Shown here in pieces: positions 1 to 8,112 of a DNA stretch of 64,000 nt. How positions within the stretch are numbered: position 1 is the stretch's first letter; the number at the start of each line of letters is the position of its first letter. The position numbers and the translations under genes are program-made. The notes beneath the pieces are model-generated. The model worked only from the letters and a program-made list of their open reading frames with translations. It did not search any database and had not been told where the DNA came from. Source of the DNA: an uncultured Mycoplasmataceae bacterium (GTDB taxonomy: Bacteria > Bacillota_I > Bacilli_A > Mycoplasmatales > Mycoplasmoidaceae); NCBI GenBank assembly GCA_947429165.1, contig CANEON010000003.1, positions 20,631 through 84,630 of the forward strand. Reading direction: 5' to 3'.

Positions 1-1031
1 GTGACTCAATATTTAGCAACCTTTTAGGCGGAAATTTATTCATTCTTTTTTCACTTGCATTAGTAACAATTATTTTTATTAAAAATTTTAATAAAAACAA
101 AGTTCTTCTTTCTAATGTTATTAATATAGCTGCATTGGCTCTTTGCTATATCCTAATAGGATATGCAACTATTACTCCTTGAGACTTCCAAATATATTTA
201 ACATCGCATGGAATTTGTCATGGTTCTGAAGCTGAACATTCAGGCTTTAACTTAATGTCATTATTTGTTATGATAATTTATGTTTTCATGTTTATCTATT
301 CTACTTTTATTGAAAAGAAGAATAATACCGAAAACAAGACTACATCTTTACCAAAATGATTAAGCAAGATTAACATGCAATTTGCAGTTGTTATTTTCTG
401 CTCATTATCAGTTAGCATTATTGGTATAAGTGTTGGTCTATCTTTTGTAGATGAAAAACTAATAGATATTTGATTTGGGTCTGAAAAAGGAAGCTTTGGA
501 GCAACACTATTACTTGGTATACCTACTTCAATACCAGAATTAATTTCAATTATTTTACTATGTAAAATTAAAAATTATGATGCTGCATTCCAAACAATTA
601 TTGGAAGTTGTCTTTTCTCATTATTCGCTTTAACAATTTGTGATGCCCTTACAACACATATTGGCAACAACTGAACAATTTATGATTTTAACTTTAGTGA
701 TTACACAAAGAAAAACATTTGAACATGCGACGAATTTAATTTAATTATCTTCTCATTAGGAATGACATTTATTTTTGCATTGTATCTTGTTGCATGTAAA
801 TTCAAGAAATGTTCAAAAACATTTGTCGGAGTTTTTTCAGGAATTAATATTTTAATATTCGCTGTTTATTTAATTTTAGGGTTCTATGTAATGAGTTTCC
901 CTGAAAATAATATATTTACTCTTTATCCTCTTGGTGATTCTTATATGCCAAATTTATCGCATTCTCATTATTTGCATAATAAGATTTTCTTAAACCGATT
1001 CGTTCAAAACCTAGTTTTTTATAAAAAGTAA
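1..1031 (+). CDS. Cation/Ca2+ exchanger-like membrane protein (CaCA family), 5' truncated by window
   Basis: The gene enters from the left edge in the frame starting at base 3 and ends at TAA 1029-1031. The protein is very hydrophobic, with about eight membrane segments visible. Two segments look like the alpha repeats of Na+/Ca2+ and H+/Ca2+ exchangers: DSIFSNLLGGNLFIL at the start, and GIPTSIPELISIILL followed by IIGSCLFSLFAL near codon 175. The PE of the second repeat is a cation ligand in that family. Several Trp are UGA. Activity would be cation antiport across the membrane; the ion is not determinable. The last 38 codons run antisense to the end of rimI, which is odd for both genes. Confidence 0.65.
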
Positions 1032-1347
1032 GAGCATTTGAATTATTTTCGTTAACTTCTAAAAAAATTTCTTCAAAATCTTTAGCGATATATTTAAATA
1101 ATTTAGAAGCAAAACCTTTATTTTGAAATTTTTTTCTTGTAGCTATTTTTAATAATTCATACTGTTTTGACATTTTGATTCCAATTATGTAGCTAATTAA
1201 ATTGTCACTTTCAAAATTACCTACTATTAAATAATTTTTATTTAATAAGAGACGGTCTACATCTTTATATTGTTCAGAAATTATGAAATTTTCTTTTTCT
1301 ATTTCATAAAGCTGATTTAAATCGTTTGAATTAATTTTTCTTATCAT
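916..1347 (-). CDS. rimI: RimI-like GNAT N-acetyltransferase
   Basis: A 143-residue GNAT-fold protein. The acetyl-CoA binding motif is visible as RKKFQNKGFAS (about residues 72-82), followed by the typical ENNSNALTFYKKLGF strand and a late R..YY element, as in ribosomal-protein-alanine acetyltransferases. Its start lies inside tsaB (17-base overlap), the usual partner of rimI in Firmicutes and Mollicutes, which supports the name. Substrate is inferred from family only; S18 or other N-termini are possible. The 3' end overlaps the exchanger gene on the other strand by 116 bases. Confidence 0.75.
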   Translation of the reverse strand: MIRKINSNDLNQLYEIEKENFIISEQYKDVDRLLLNKNYLIVGNFESDNLISYIIGIKMSKQYELLKIATRKKFQNKGFASKLFKYIAKDFEEIFLEVNENNSNALTFYKKLGFERIGLRKSYYANNENAINLAYKNHQEDKE

Positions 1348-1906
1348 AAATTGCAGCTTTTAAATAAGTAGGAGTAATATCGGAAATTTTACTTGCTTTT
1401 TTAAATACATTTAATAATGACATTAAATTATCAAATACATTTATCTTGTTATAGTTTTCGTATATCTTTAGATTTCTGTATTTGGTTTTAATTTTAGATA
1501 ACTCACTATTTAAAACAATTTTTGGGTTTACAAGACATTTTGTGTTTTTATAAACACATACATATGTTCTATTCGACTTTGCATCAATGATGGAAATTCC
1601 ATTTAAATCTTTTAATTGGAACGTTAAAGAATCAATAAGATAAATATTTGTTTTACGAATGATCATTCAGCTCTTCGCGATTAAACAAGAAACTCTTTCA
1701 CCAGTAAAACTACCAGGACCAGTGGTAATATAAACATTTTTAATTTTAAAACCTTTTATAAGCTTCGCTATTTTTTCAACAACAATATCAGTTAAATTAT
1801 TGTTAGTTAAACAAGAAACTTTTTTAATAACTTTTAAATTATTAAAAATTGCTAAGTTACAACTATCTTGTGATGTATCGATAAATAAATTTACTTGTTT
1901 ATTCAT
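1331..1906 (-). CDS. tsaB: tRNA threonylcarbamoyladenosine protein TsaB
   Basis: TsaB is the non-catalytic ASKHA-fold partner of TsaD in making t6A37 on ANN-decoding tRNAs. The N-terminus (NLFIDTSQDSCNLAIF) and the GPGSFTGERV motif near residue 73 are characteristic. One in-frame UGA at 1667-1669 is Trp; reading it as stop would split the gene. I chose ATG 1906 (MNKQVNLF), which overlaps rluD by 8 bases; a GTG four codons upstream is possible. The 191 residues are slightly short, with a divergent C-terminal half. It is the third gene of lspA-rluD-tsaB-rimI, all overlapping and probably translationally coupled. Confidence 0.85.
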
Positions 1907-2594
1907 ATTTAATAACACTATTGAACACTTTGTCAGGTATTGATTTAAATTCTAATAATTCATTTGTTAATGGATGATTGAAAGACAAGAAATGAGAATG
2001 AAGGAATTGATCGTATCCTTTAACCCCATCATCATGACCATATAGAGGGTCATTATATACATAATGATGAATGTAATTCATATGAACTCTTATCTGGTGT
2101 GTTCTGCCAGTGACAAGAGTACATTCGATTAGCGATAAATCATTTATCTGTTTTAATACCGAAACTAATGTTGTTGATTCTTTTGCCTTCGGATCATCGC
2201 TAACAACCATTTTTGTAGTATTTTTTTTGCTTCTAATAATTGGACACTTAATAACCAATGAATCGTGTTTAAAAGATCCGTGAACAATTACTAAATATTT
2301 TTTAACTAATGATTTGTCTGTAATTTGACCTATTAATGAATCATAAGCTTGCTTTGTTTTTGCAACAACCATTAAACCGGTTGTGTTTCTATCAAGTCTT
2401 TGAACAATTCCAGGGCGAGACTTGTCTTCGAATTCGTCAACATTAATTTTATTAATCAAAGAATCAACAACAATATTAGATTCATCATATTTTGTATGAT
2501 GAGTTAACATGTTTTTAGGTTTATTGACTACAATTAATGATTCGTCTTCATAAACAATCATTAATTCATCTTTCGAACTATTTATTACTTTCAT
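1899..2594 (-). CDS. rluD: RluA/RluD-family rRNA pseudouridine synthase lacking S4 domain
   Basis: A 231-residue pseudouridine synthase. The catalytic motif RLDRNTTGL contains the invariant Asp (about D68), and later TGRTHQIRVHM is the conserved motif III. The substrate is probably 23S rRNA uridine. RluD proteins normally begin with an S4 RNA-binding domain of about 70 residues; here the protein starts directly at the catalytic domain (IVYEDESLIVVNKP near residue 13), so the S4 part is missing or was lost. The start ATG overlaps the end of lspA by 17 bases, which supports the chosen start. Which RluA subfamily it belongs to is uncertain. Confidence 0.85.
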   Translation of the reverse strand: MKVINSSKDELMIVYEDESLIVVNKPKNMLTHHTKYDESNIVVDSLINKINVDEFEDKSRPGIVQRLDRNTTGLMVVAKTKQAYDSLIGQITDKSLVKKYLVIVHGSFKHDSLVIKCPIIRSKKNTTKMVVSDDPKAKESTTLVSVLKQINDLSLIECTLVTGRTHQIRVHMNYIHHYVYNDPLYGHDDGVKGYDQFLHSHFLSFNHPLTNELLEFKSIPDKVFNSVIKYE

Positions 2595-3162
2595 CTTTTT
2601 TAAATAAAGAAATCAGTGATTCGATCAAATATATAACGATACCGCCAATTGAACCCACACAAACAAATATATCAGGAACATTGAAGATACCCCATTTGAA
2701 ATTAAATTTAAAATAATCTACAACGCAGTTGTATTGGATTTGACTTGTACCCATAGAAACAATTGTCTTAGCGCAAGCACGATCAATAACATTAAATAGT
2801 CCGCCTAAAAAAGCACAAGATCATAATGCTACATAATATCATTTTCTACAGAAAAGCACAATTCCTAAAATAACAATGGTTACTAACCATTGAATCATAT
2901 AAACAGCTCATTCTGGCGAATTAGCCATAAATGAAAATGCCATACCAGAGTTAGTAACTATTGAAATTGATATAAAACCACTACCATAATTTTGATATGG
3001 AGCATGTTGTGCTCATATATTCATAGAAATGGCTGCAGGTAAAAATATAACTGTAACAATTGAAAAAACAATTAATCTTATAAGATTATTCTTTTTTGAG
3101 AAGTTTTCTTTTAAATATTTAATCGCATTTTGCTTTCAAATTTGGATATTTGTTTGCTCCAT
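2578..3162 (-). CDS. lspA: Signal peptidase II (prolipoprotein signal peptidase)
   Basis: A 194-residue membrane aspartic protease that removes lipoprotein signal peptides after diacylglyceryl transfer. Several UGA Trp codons break the frame under the standard code, so it is easily missed. Reading UGA as Trp shows NSGMAFSF, GGLFNVIDR (first catalytic Asp), VVDYFKF and FNVPDIFV (second catalytic Asp), plus four membrane spans. It starts at ATG 3162 and ends TAG at 2578-2580. It is the first gene of the minus-strand operon and presumably matures the lipoproteins encoded in this window. Confidence 0.93.
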
Positions 3163-3204
3163 AAAACTTTTTTCAATCAATTTAGTATATTTTGATTATA
3201 TGTA

Positions 3205-3210
3205 TATAAT
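3205..3210 (+). promoter_or_regulatory. -10 box for pyrG
   Basis: TATAAT lies 26 bases before the pyrG start in an AT-rich gap of 74 bases between divergent lspA and pyrG. No convincing -35 box is evident. Confidence 0.5.
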
Positions 3211-3236
3211 TTAATAATTATATAAAGCAAACAATT

Positions 3237-4826
3237 ATGAATACAAAAGTTATTGTAATATTCGGTGGTGTATATAGTTCCCTTGGTAAAGGAATTATCT
3301 CTTCTAGTATTGGAAGAATCTTGACTGAAATGAAATATAAAGTATCAATGTTAAAGTGTGACCCATACTTAAATGTTGACCCAGGAACCCTTTCTCCTTA
3401 CCAACACGGTGAAGTATTTGTAACTTATGATGGTGCAGAAACTGACCTTGACTTAGGTAACTATGAAAGATTTACAGGAAAGAAAATGAGCAGAATGTCA
3501 ACTCTTACTTCAGGAAGAGTTTACAGTGACATTATCAGTAAAGAACGTGCTGGTGGTTTTGAAGGAAAAACTGTTCAAGTAATTCCGCACGTTACTGACT
3601 ATATTAAAAATAGAATTTATAAATTAATTCAAAAAGAACACCCTGATTTCTTATTAATTGAAATTGGTGGTACAGTTGGTGACATTGAATCGATTCCATT
3701 CGTTGAATCAATCTCTCAATTTACAAGTGAATATGGTGCAAACAATGTAATGTCAATATTATGTGCTCCATTAATTTACATTCCAACTTCTGAAGAAATT
3801 AAAACTAAACCAACTCAACACTCTTTTAAAGAATTATGTAGTTTAGGAATTAATCCTTCATTATTAATCTTGAGATATATCTCTCAAGTTGATCAAGCTA
3901 TAATTGATAAAATTGCTTTAAACTGTCACATTTCAAACAAAAATATTTTTGTTTCACCAAACTTACCTTCAACTTATTTCTTACCAGTTGAACTATACAA
4001 TCAAGGTATCCATACAGCAATTTTAAAATACTTCGGTATTAGAAAGAATCCTAAAGCCAACATTGATCATTGAGTTGAATATACTAACAACATCAAAGCA
4101 ATTAATGATGAAATTAAAATTGCTATTGTTGGTAAATATATTGAATTACATGATTCATATGCTTCATTAGTTGAATCATTAAAACTTGCAGGATACGAAT
4201 ATAAACGTAATGTTAAAATTGGATGAATTTATTCAGACGATTTAACTGAAGAAAACATGCCAGAAAAATTCAAAGAATACCATGGTATTCTTATTCCTGG
4301 TGGATTCGGTAATCGTGGATTTGAAGGAAAAATTCTTGCAGCTAAATATGCAAGAGAAAACAATGTTCCATATATGGGAATCTGTTTAGGTATGCAAGTT
4401 GCAACAATTGAATTTGCTAGAAACGTATTAGGATGAAAAGATGCAACAAGTGAAGAATTTAATCCTAAGGCAACTCACAAAATTTTCCATTATATTGACG
4501 GTAGAATGCGTTTAGGTGAACAAACATGTCATGTTGTAGATAAAAAATCAAAAACTTATTCTTTATATAAGAATGAGTTCTTCCCAGAAAGACACCGTCA
4601 CCGTTATGAATTCAATAATAAATATATTGAAGATTTTGAAAAGGCTGGATACTCATTTACTTCATTTAGTAATGACTCTGAACAAACAGTGGAAATTATT
4701 GAAATTAAAAACCACCCTTTCTTTATGGGAGGACAATTCCATCCAGAATTAGGTTCAGTGCCTGGAGCTGTTGACCCAATGTTCATTGGATTCATTGGTG
4801 CTGCAATCGATCACTCTAAAAAATAA
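3237..4826 (+). CDS. pyrG: CTP synthase
   Basis: Converts UTP, ATP and glutamine to CTP. The 529-residue protein is of normal length. The N-terminal synthetase domain shows [29 protein letters not shown] and [11 protein letters not shown]; the C-terminal glutamine amidotransferase domain shows the nucleophile motif GICLGMQ and the His-Glu pair in [13 protein letters not shown] codons at 4071, 4204 and 4434 are Trp. The gene stands alone with its own promoter and a strong terminator. Confidence 0.97.
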
Positions 4827-4835
4827 CAAATTAAA

Positions 4836-4866
4836 AACCTACACAATTGTGTAGGTTATTTTTTTA
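4836..4866 (+). terminator. Rho-independent terminator after pyrG
   Basis: A 9-bp perfect stem AACCTACAC/GTGTAGGTT with an AATT loop is followed by a T-rich run (ATTTTTTTA). It sits 10 bases after the pyrG stop and separates pyrG from the oppositely oriented tRNAs. Confidence 0.9.
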
Positions 4867-4871
4867 TTGTT

Positions 4872-4946
4872 TGGCTGGGTTGGTTGGATTCGAACCAACG
4901 AATTACCGGTTCAGAGCCGGAGGCCTTACCGCTTGGCGACAACCCA
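4872..4946 (-). tRNA. tRNA-Gln (anticodon CUG)
   Basis: Read on the minus strand, 75 bases fold as a full cloverleaf with encoded CCA. The acceptor stem is perfect (TGGGTTG/CAACCCA, discriminator G), the D arm is GCCAAGCGGTAAGGC and the T arm is GTTGG-TTCGAAT-CCAAC. The anticodon loop CTCTGAA gives anticodon CTG, reading CAG. The 27-43 pair is a T-T mismatch. The body matches bacterial tRNA-Gln. A C at position 34 is unexpected in an AT-rich Mollicute, where UUG normally suffices. Confidence 0.88.
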
Positions 4947-4947
4947 A

Positions 4948-5024
4948 TGGTAACCCGTGCGGGATTCAAACCCAGCGAATGCATGCTTGAGAGGCATGTG
5001 TGTTAATCACTTCACCAACGGGCT
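4948..5024 (-). tRNA. tRNA-Glu (anticodon CUC), structurally atypical
   Basis: It lies one base upstream of the tRNA-Gln in transcription order. Acceptor AGCCCGT pairs with ACGGGTT (including G2-U71), with A73 and encoded CCA. The anticodon arm CATGC-CTCTCAA-GCATG gives CTC, reading GAG. The body otherwise resembles bacterial tRNA-Glu. Oddities: T loop TTTGAAT has U at position 56 and the D loop has A at position 19, so the conserved G19-C56 elbow pair is A-U; the T stem GC-T-GGG/CCCGC needs a bulged T; total length is 77, one base over normal. It could be functional, specialised or decaying. Confidence 0.78.
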
Positions 5025-5068
5025 AAGTTGATAAAAATATTATAGTATTCTATTTTTTGTATTAGTTA

Positions 5069-5074
5069 TATAAT
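5069..5074 (+). promoter_or_regulatory. -10 box for the 5095 membrane protein gene
   Basis: TATAAT followed by G, 21 bases before the ATG. An AGGAGA ribosome binding site at 5085-5090 sits between them, so this gene has a normal short leader. Confidence 0.55.
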
Positions 5075-5094
5075 GTATGATATTAGGAGAAAAT

Positions 5095-5556
5095 ATGGCT
5101 TACATTACAAATAAAGAACGTGAAAAAACAATAAAGAAAATTAACAAAGGTAACGGTGGAAGAAAAATATTTGTTATCGTTAATCTATTCTTATGATTAG
5201 CTTTTGTTACAACCTTCGTTGTTTGTGCATTTTTGTATGAAAAAGCAAGTGCTGGTGGTGTTGCTGACAACCAATATTGATATTTAAGTTGAAACAACAT
5301 TATCCATGATAATGGTGATGGTACATCTACTTGATTAATGCCAGAAGGATCACAAATCAGTTTATACGGATTATTAATGGTTATCTTCTTATGTGTATTA
5401 GTTGCAAGTAACATTATTTCAACAATCATTATCATTTCTTTTGAATCTGCTAGAAAAGTTACTGGTAAAGTAAACAAACTTGCAAGTTCTGCATTATCTG
5501 GAAAAAGAAGAACATCTTCTTCTTCAGCTGATGTAAAAAACAGAATTGGTAGATAA
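5095..5556 (+). CDS. Small membrane protein of unknown function (two TM segments)
   Basis: A 153-residue protein I do not recognise. It has a basic N-terminus (residues 1-23), a first membrane span about 24-48 (IFVIVNLFLWLAFVTTFVV), a 35-40 residue polar loop rich in Trp, Asn and Gly, a second span about 90-115, and a Ser- and Arg-rich cytoplasmic tail (SGKRRTSSSSADVKNRIGR). Translation begins at ATG 5095 behind AGGAGA. UGA Trp codons occur in the first span and the loop. It is monocistronic, with its own promoter and terminator, which suggests independent expression. Confidence 0.75.
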
Positions 5557-5573
5557 AACTAATTTCTAATAAG

Positions 5574-5600
5574 AATCTTACCCAAGCGGTAAGATTTTTT
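5574..5600 (+). terminator. Rho-independent terminator
   Basis: Stem AATCTTACC/GGTAAGATT (9 bp) with loop CAAGC and a following T run, 18 bases after the stop of the membrane protein gene. Confidence 0.88.
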
Positions 5601-5656
5601 ATATTTATATATATAAATATAAGAAAAGGCAATATTTTTTGTCTTGTTTTCCTATA

Positions 5657-5662
5657 TATAAT
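5657..5662 (+). promoter_or_regulatory. -10 box for topA, very close to the start codon
   Basis: TATAAT ends 10 bases before the topA ATG, leaving room for only about 3-5 untranslated bases, and there is no ribosome binding site. Confidence 0.55.
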
Positions 5663-5672
5663 ATGTAAAGTT

Positions 5673-7778
5673 ATGGCTAAAAACTTACTTATTATTGAGT
5701 CTCCAAACAAGATTGAGACTATTAAGAAATACTTGAAAGACGAAGATTTCGAAATTATTGCGACTATTGGTCACATTCGTGATTTATCAACAAGAGGTAT
5801 GGGTTTTAATGAGAGAACTCTTGAACCTAAATGGATAGTTCCAACTAAAAAACCTAAAAAAGGTCAAAAAACAAAACAAGAAATTATCGCTGAAATAAAA
5901 GAAAAAGCAAAAAATGCTGAAAAAATTTATCTAGCATCCGACCCTGATCGTGAAGGTGAAGCCATTGCATGACACGTTTATGAAATTTTAAATAAACCTG
6001 AACAAGAAAAATGTTTCAGAATTACATTTAACGAAATTACTAAAGATGCCATTCTTGAAGCTCTTGAACATCCAAGAAAAATTGATATGCTTTGAGTTCA
6101 ATCTCAATTCGCAAGAAGAATTCTTGATAGATTAGTAGGTTATAGCTTATCTAGATTAGTAAGACAAAAATTACGTGCAAAATCAGCAGGACGTGTTCAA
6201 ACTGTTGCTCTTAAGTTCATTTACGACCGTGAAAAAGAAATTATGAAATTTAAATCAACTAAGTGATGAACTTTAGATGTTGCTCTTAAAGGCAACATGA
6301 AATTAATCTTACGTTCAGTTAACCCTAACATTAAAGATTTGAATTACAAAAAGATTAATGACGACGTTCATGGTACTGGTATTGACTTCAAAGATGCACC
6401 TTCAGCTGAAATAGTAAAGAAAAATCTTAAAGACGAATTTAAGATTTATGCAATTGATGATCCTAAGATCTACACTTCTAATCCAAGAGATCCTTATAAG
6501 ACATCAACAATGCAACAAGATGCTATTAACAAATTAGGTTGAAACGTAAGTAAATCTACAAGTGTAGCTCAAAAACTATACGAAGGTATTAAGATTAAAA
6601 ATGAACACACAGCTTTAATTTCTTACCCAAGAACTGATAGCGTTCGTATCTCTGATAATTTTGCTAAAAAAATCAAAGATTTTATTCTTAAAAAATACGG
6701 TGAAGAATATTACCAAGAAAGAAAATTTGCAAATAAAGGTAATGCTCAAAACACTCAAGATGCTCACGAAGCCATCAGAGTAATTGATCCAACAATTACT
6801 CCTGATTCGTTAAAGAAACTTATTACTCGTGATGAATATAAGTTATACAAGATGATTTGAGTACGTACATTAGCTGCGTTCATGACTCCAAGTAAGTTTG
6901 AAAATGTTATTGTCCGTGTAGAAAGTAATAAAAATAAATTCTATACATACAACCGTAGAATGATTTTTGATGGATTTAGAAAAATCTATAATCCATACGA
7001 AGACATTAACGTTCCACATGATATCGGATTAAAGAATTTAAAAATAGGTAAGTTGTTAAAAATGGATTCAGCAGAAGTTACTGAACACGAATCTACTCCA
7101 CCACCAAGATTCAATCAAGCAAGCTTGATTAAAGCTTTAGATGAAGCGGGTGTAGGAAGACCTTCAACTTATAAATCAATGGCAAACATGGCTGTAGAAC
7201 GTGGATATGCTCGTTTGGAAAACCGTGCATATGTAATGCAACCAATCGGTGATTTAGTAATTGATGAATTACAAGAATACTTCCCTTACATAGTTGATAA
7301 AAACTTTACAAAAGAAATGGAAGGACACTTAGATGAAATTGCTTCTAAAGAAGAAAACTGAAAAGAATGAATTCTTGAATTCAAGCCTAAATTTAAAAAA
7401 GATATGAAAACTGCAGTTAAAGAAATGAAACAAGCTAAATTAGAAAAAGTAGGACGTAAGTGTCCTAAGTGCGGTAGTGAATTAGTTTACCGTTATGCTA
7501 GAAAATCTGGTGCTAAATTTATTGGATGTAGTAATTACCCAAACTGTAAATATGCAGAATTCCCAGAAACTCCAAGAAAAATTCTTGAAGAAAAATGTCC
7601 ACAATGTGGAAAGAATCTAATTGAACGTTACAACCGTAGAGGTCAAAAATTTATTGGATGTACTGGTTATCCAAAATGTCATTATGTTCGTTCAATTCCA
7701 AAAGAACCAAAACCAGAAGATGCAAACAAAGAACAAGCAGTAGTTTCTAAAGAAACTAAAAAAGCTAAAAAGAATTAA
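5673..7778 (+). CDS. topA: DNA topoisomerase I
   Basis: A 701-residue type IA topoisomerase that relaxes negative supercoils. The N-terminal TOPRIM domain shows IIESPNKIETIKKY and the metal motif ASDPDREGEAIAW. The active-site Tyr is in SYPRTDSVRIS (about Y318). At the C-terminus are two four-Cys zinc ribbons, CPKCGSELVYRY...CSNYPNC and CPQCGKNLIERY...CTGYPKC, followed by a basic tail. Many UGA Trp codons occur, for example 5971-5973. The start ATG 5673 gives MAKNLLIIESP, the normal family beginning. trxA follows directly. Confidence 0.97.
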
Positions 7779-7779
7779 C

Positions 7780-8091
7780 ATGATTAAAGAAATTAATGAA
7801 TCAAATTTTGAATCTGAAATTATTAATGCAGGATATGTATTAGTTGATTTCTACGCTACATGATGTGGTCCATGTAAAATGATGTCTTTAGTAATAGATG
7901 AACTAGAAAAAGAAGCAACAGTTAAGATTTGCAAATGTGATGTTGACAAAGCTCAATCTATTGCTATGAGATACCAAGTAAGTAGTATCCCAACATTAAT
8001 TCTTTTTAAGAACGGTGAAGACATAGCTACAATTCAAGGCTATATGCCAAAGGAAAAAGTAATCAAGTTTATTGAAGAAAACAAAAAATAA
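7780..8091 (+). CDS. trxA: Thioredoxin
   Basis: A 103-residue thioredoxin, normal length. The redox motif is W28-C29-G30-P31-C32, with W28 encoded by UGA. The cis-Pro loop is SSIPTLILFKNGE. It reduces protein disulphides in the cytoplasm. It starts two bases after the topA stop with no clear ribosome binding site, so it is probably co-transcribed and coupled with topA. Confidence 0.95.
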
Positions 8092-8112
8092 ACTATGTAG
8101 TAGGCAATACAT

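Noticed and set aside
5100..5477. 125-codon minus-strand open frame
   Set aside because: Complement of the two-TM membrane protein gene, which has its own promoter, AGGAGA and terminator.
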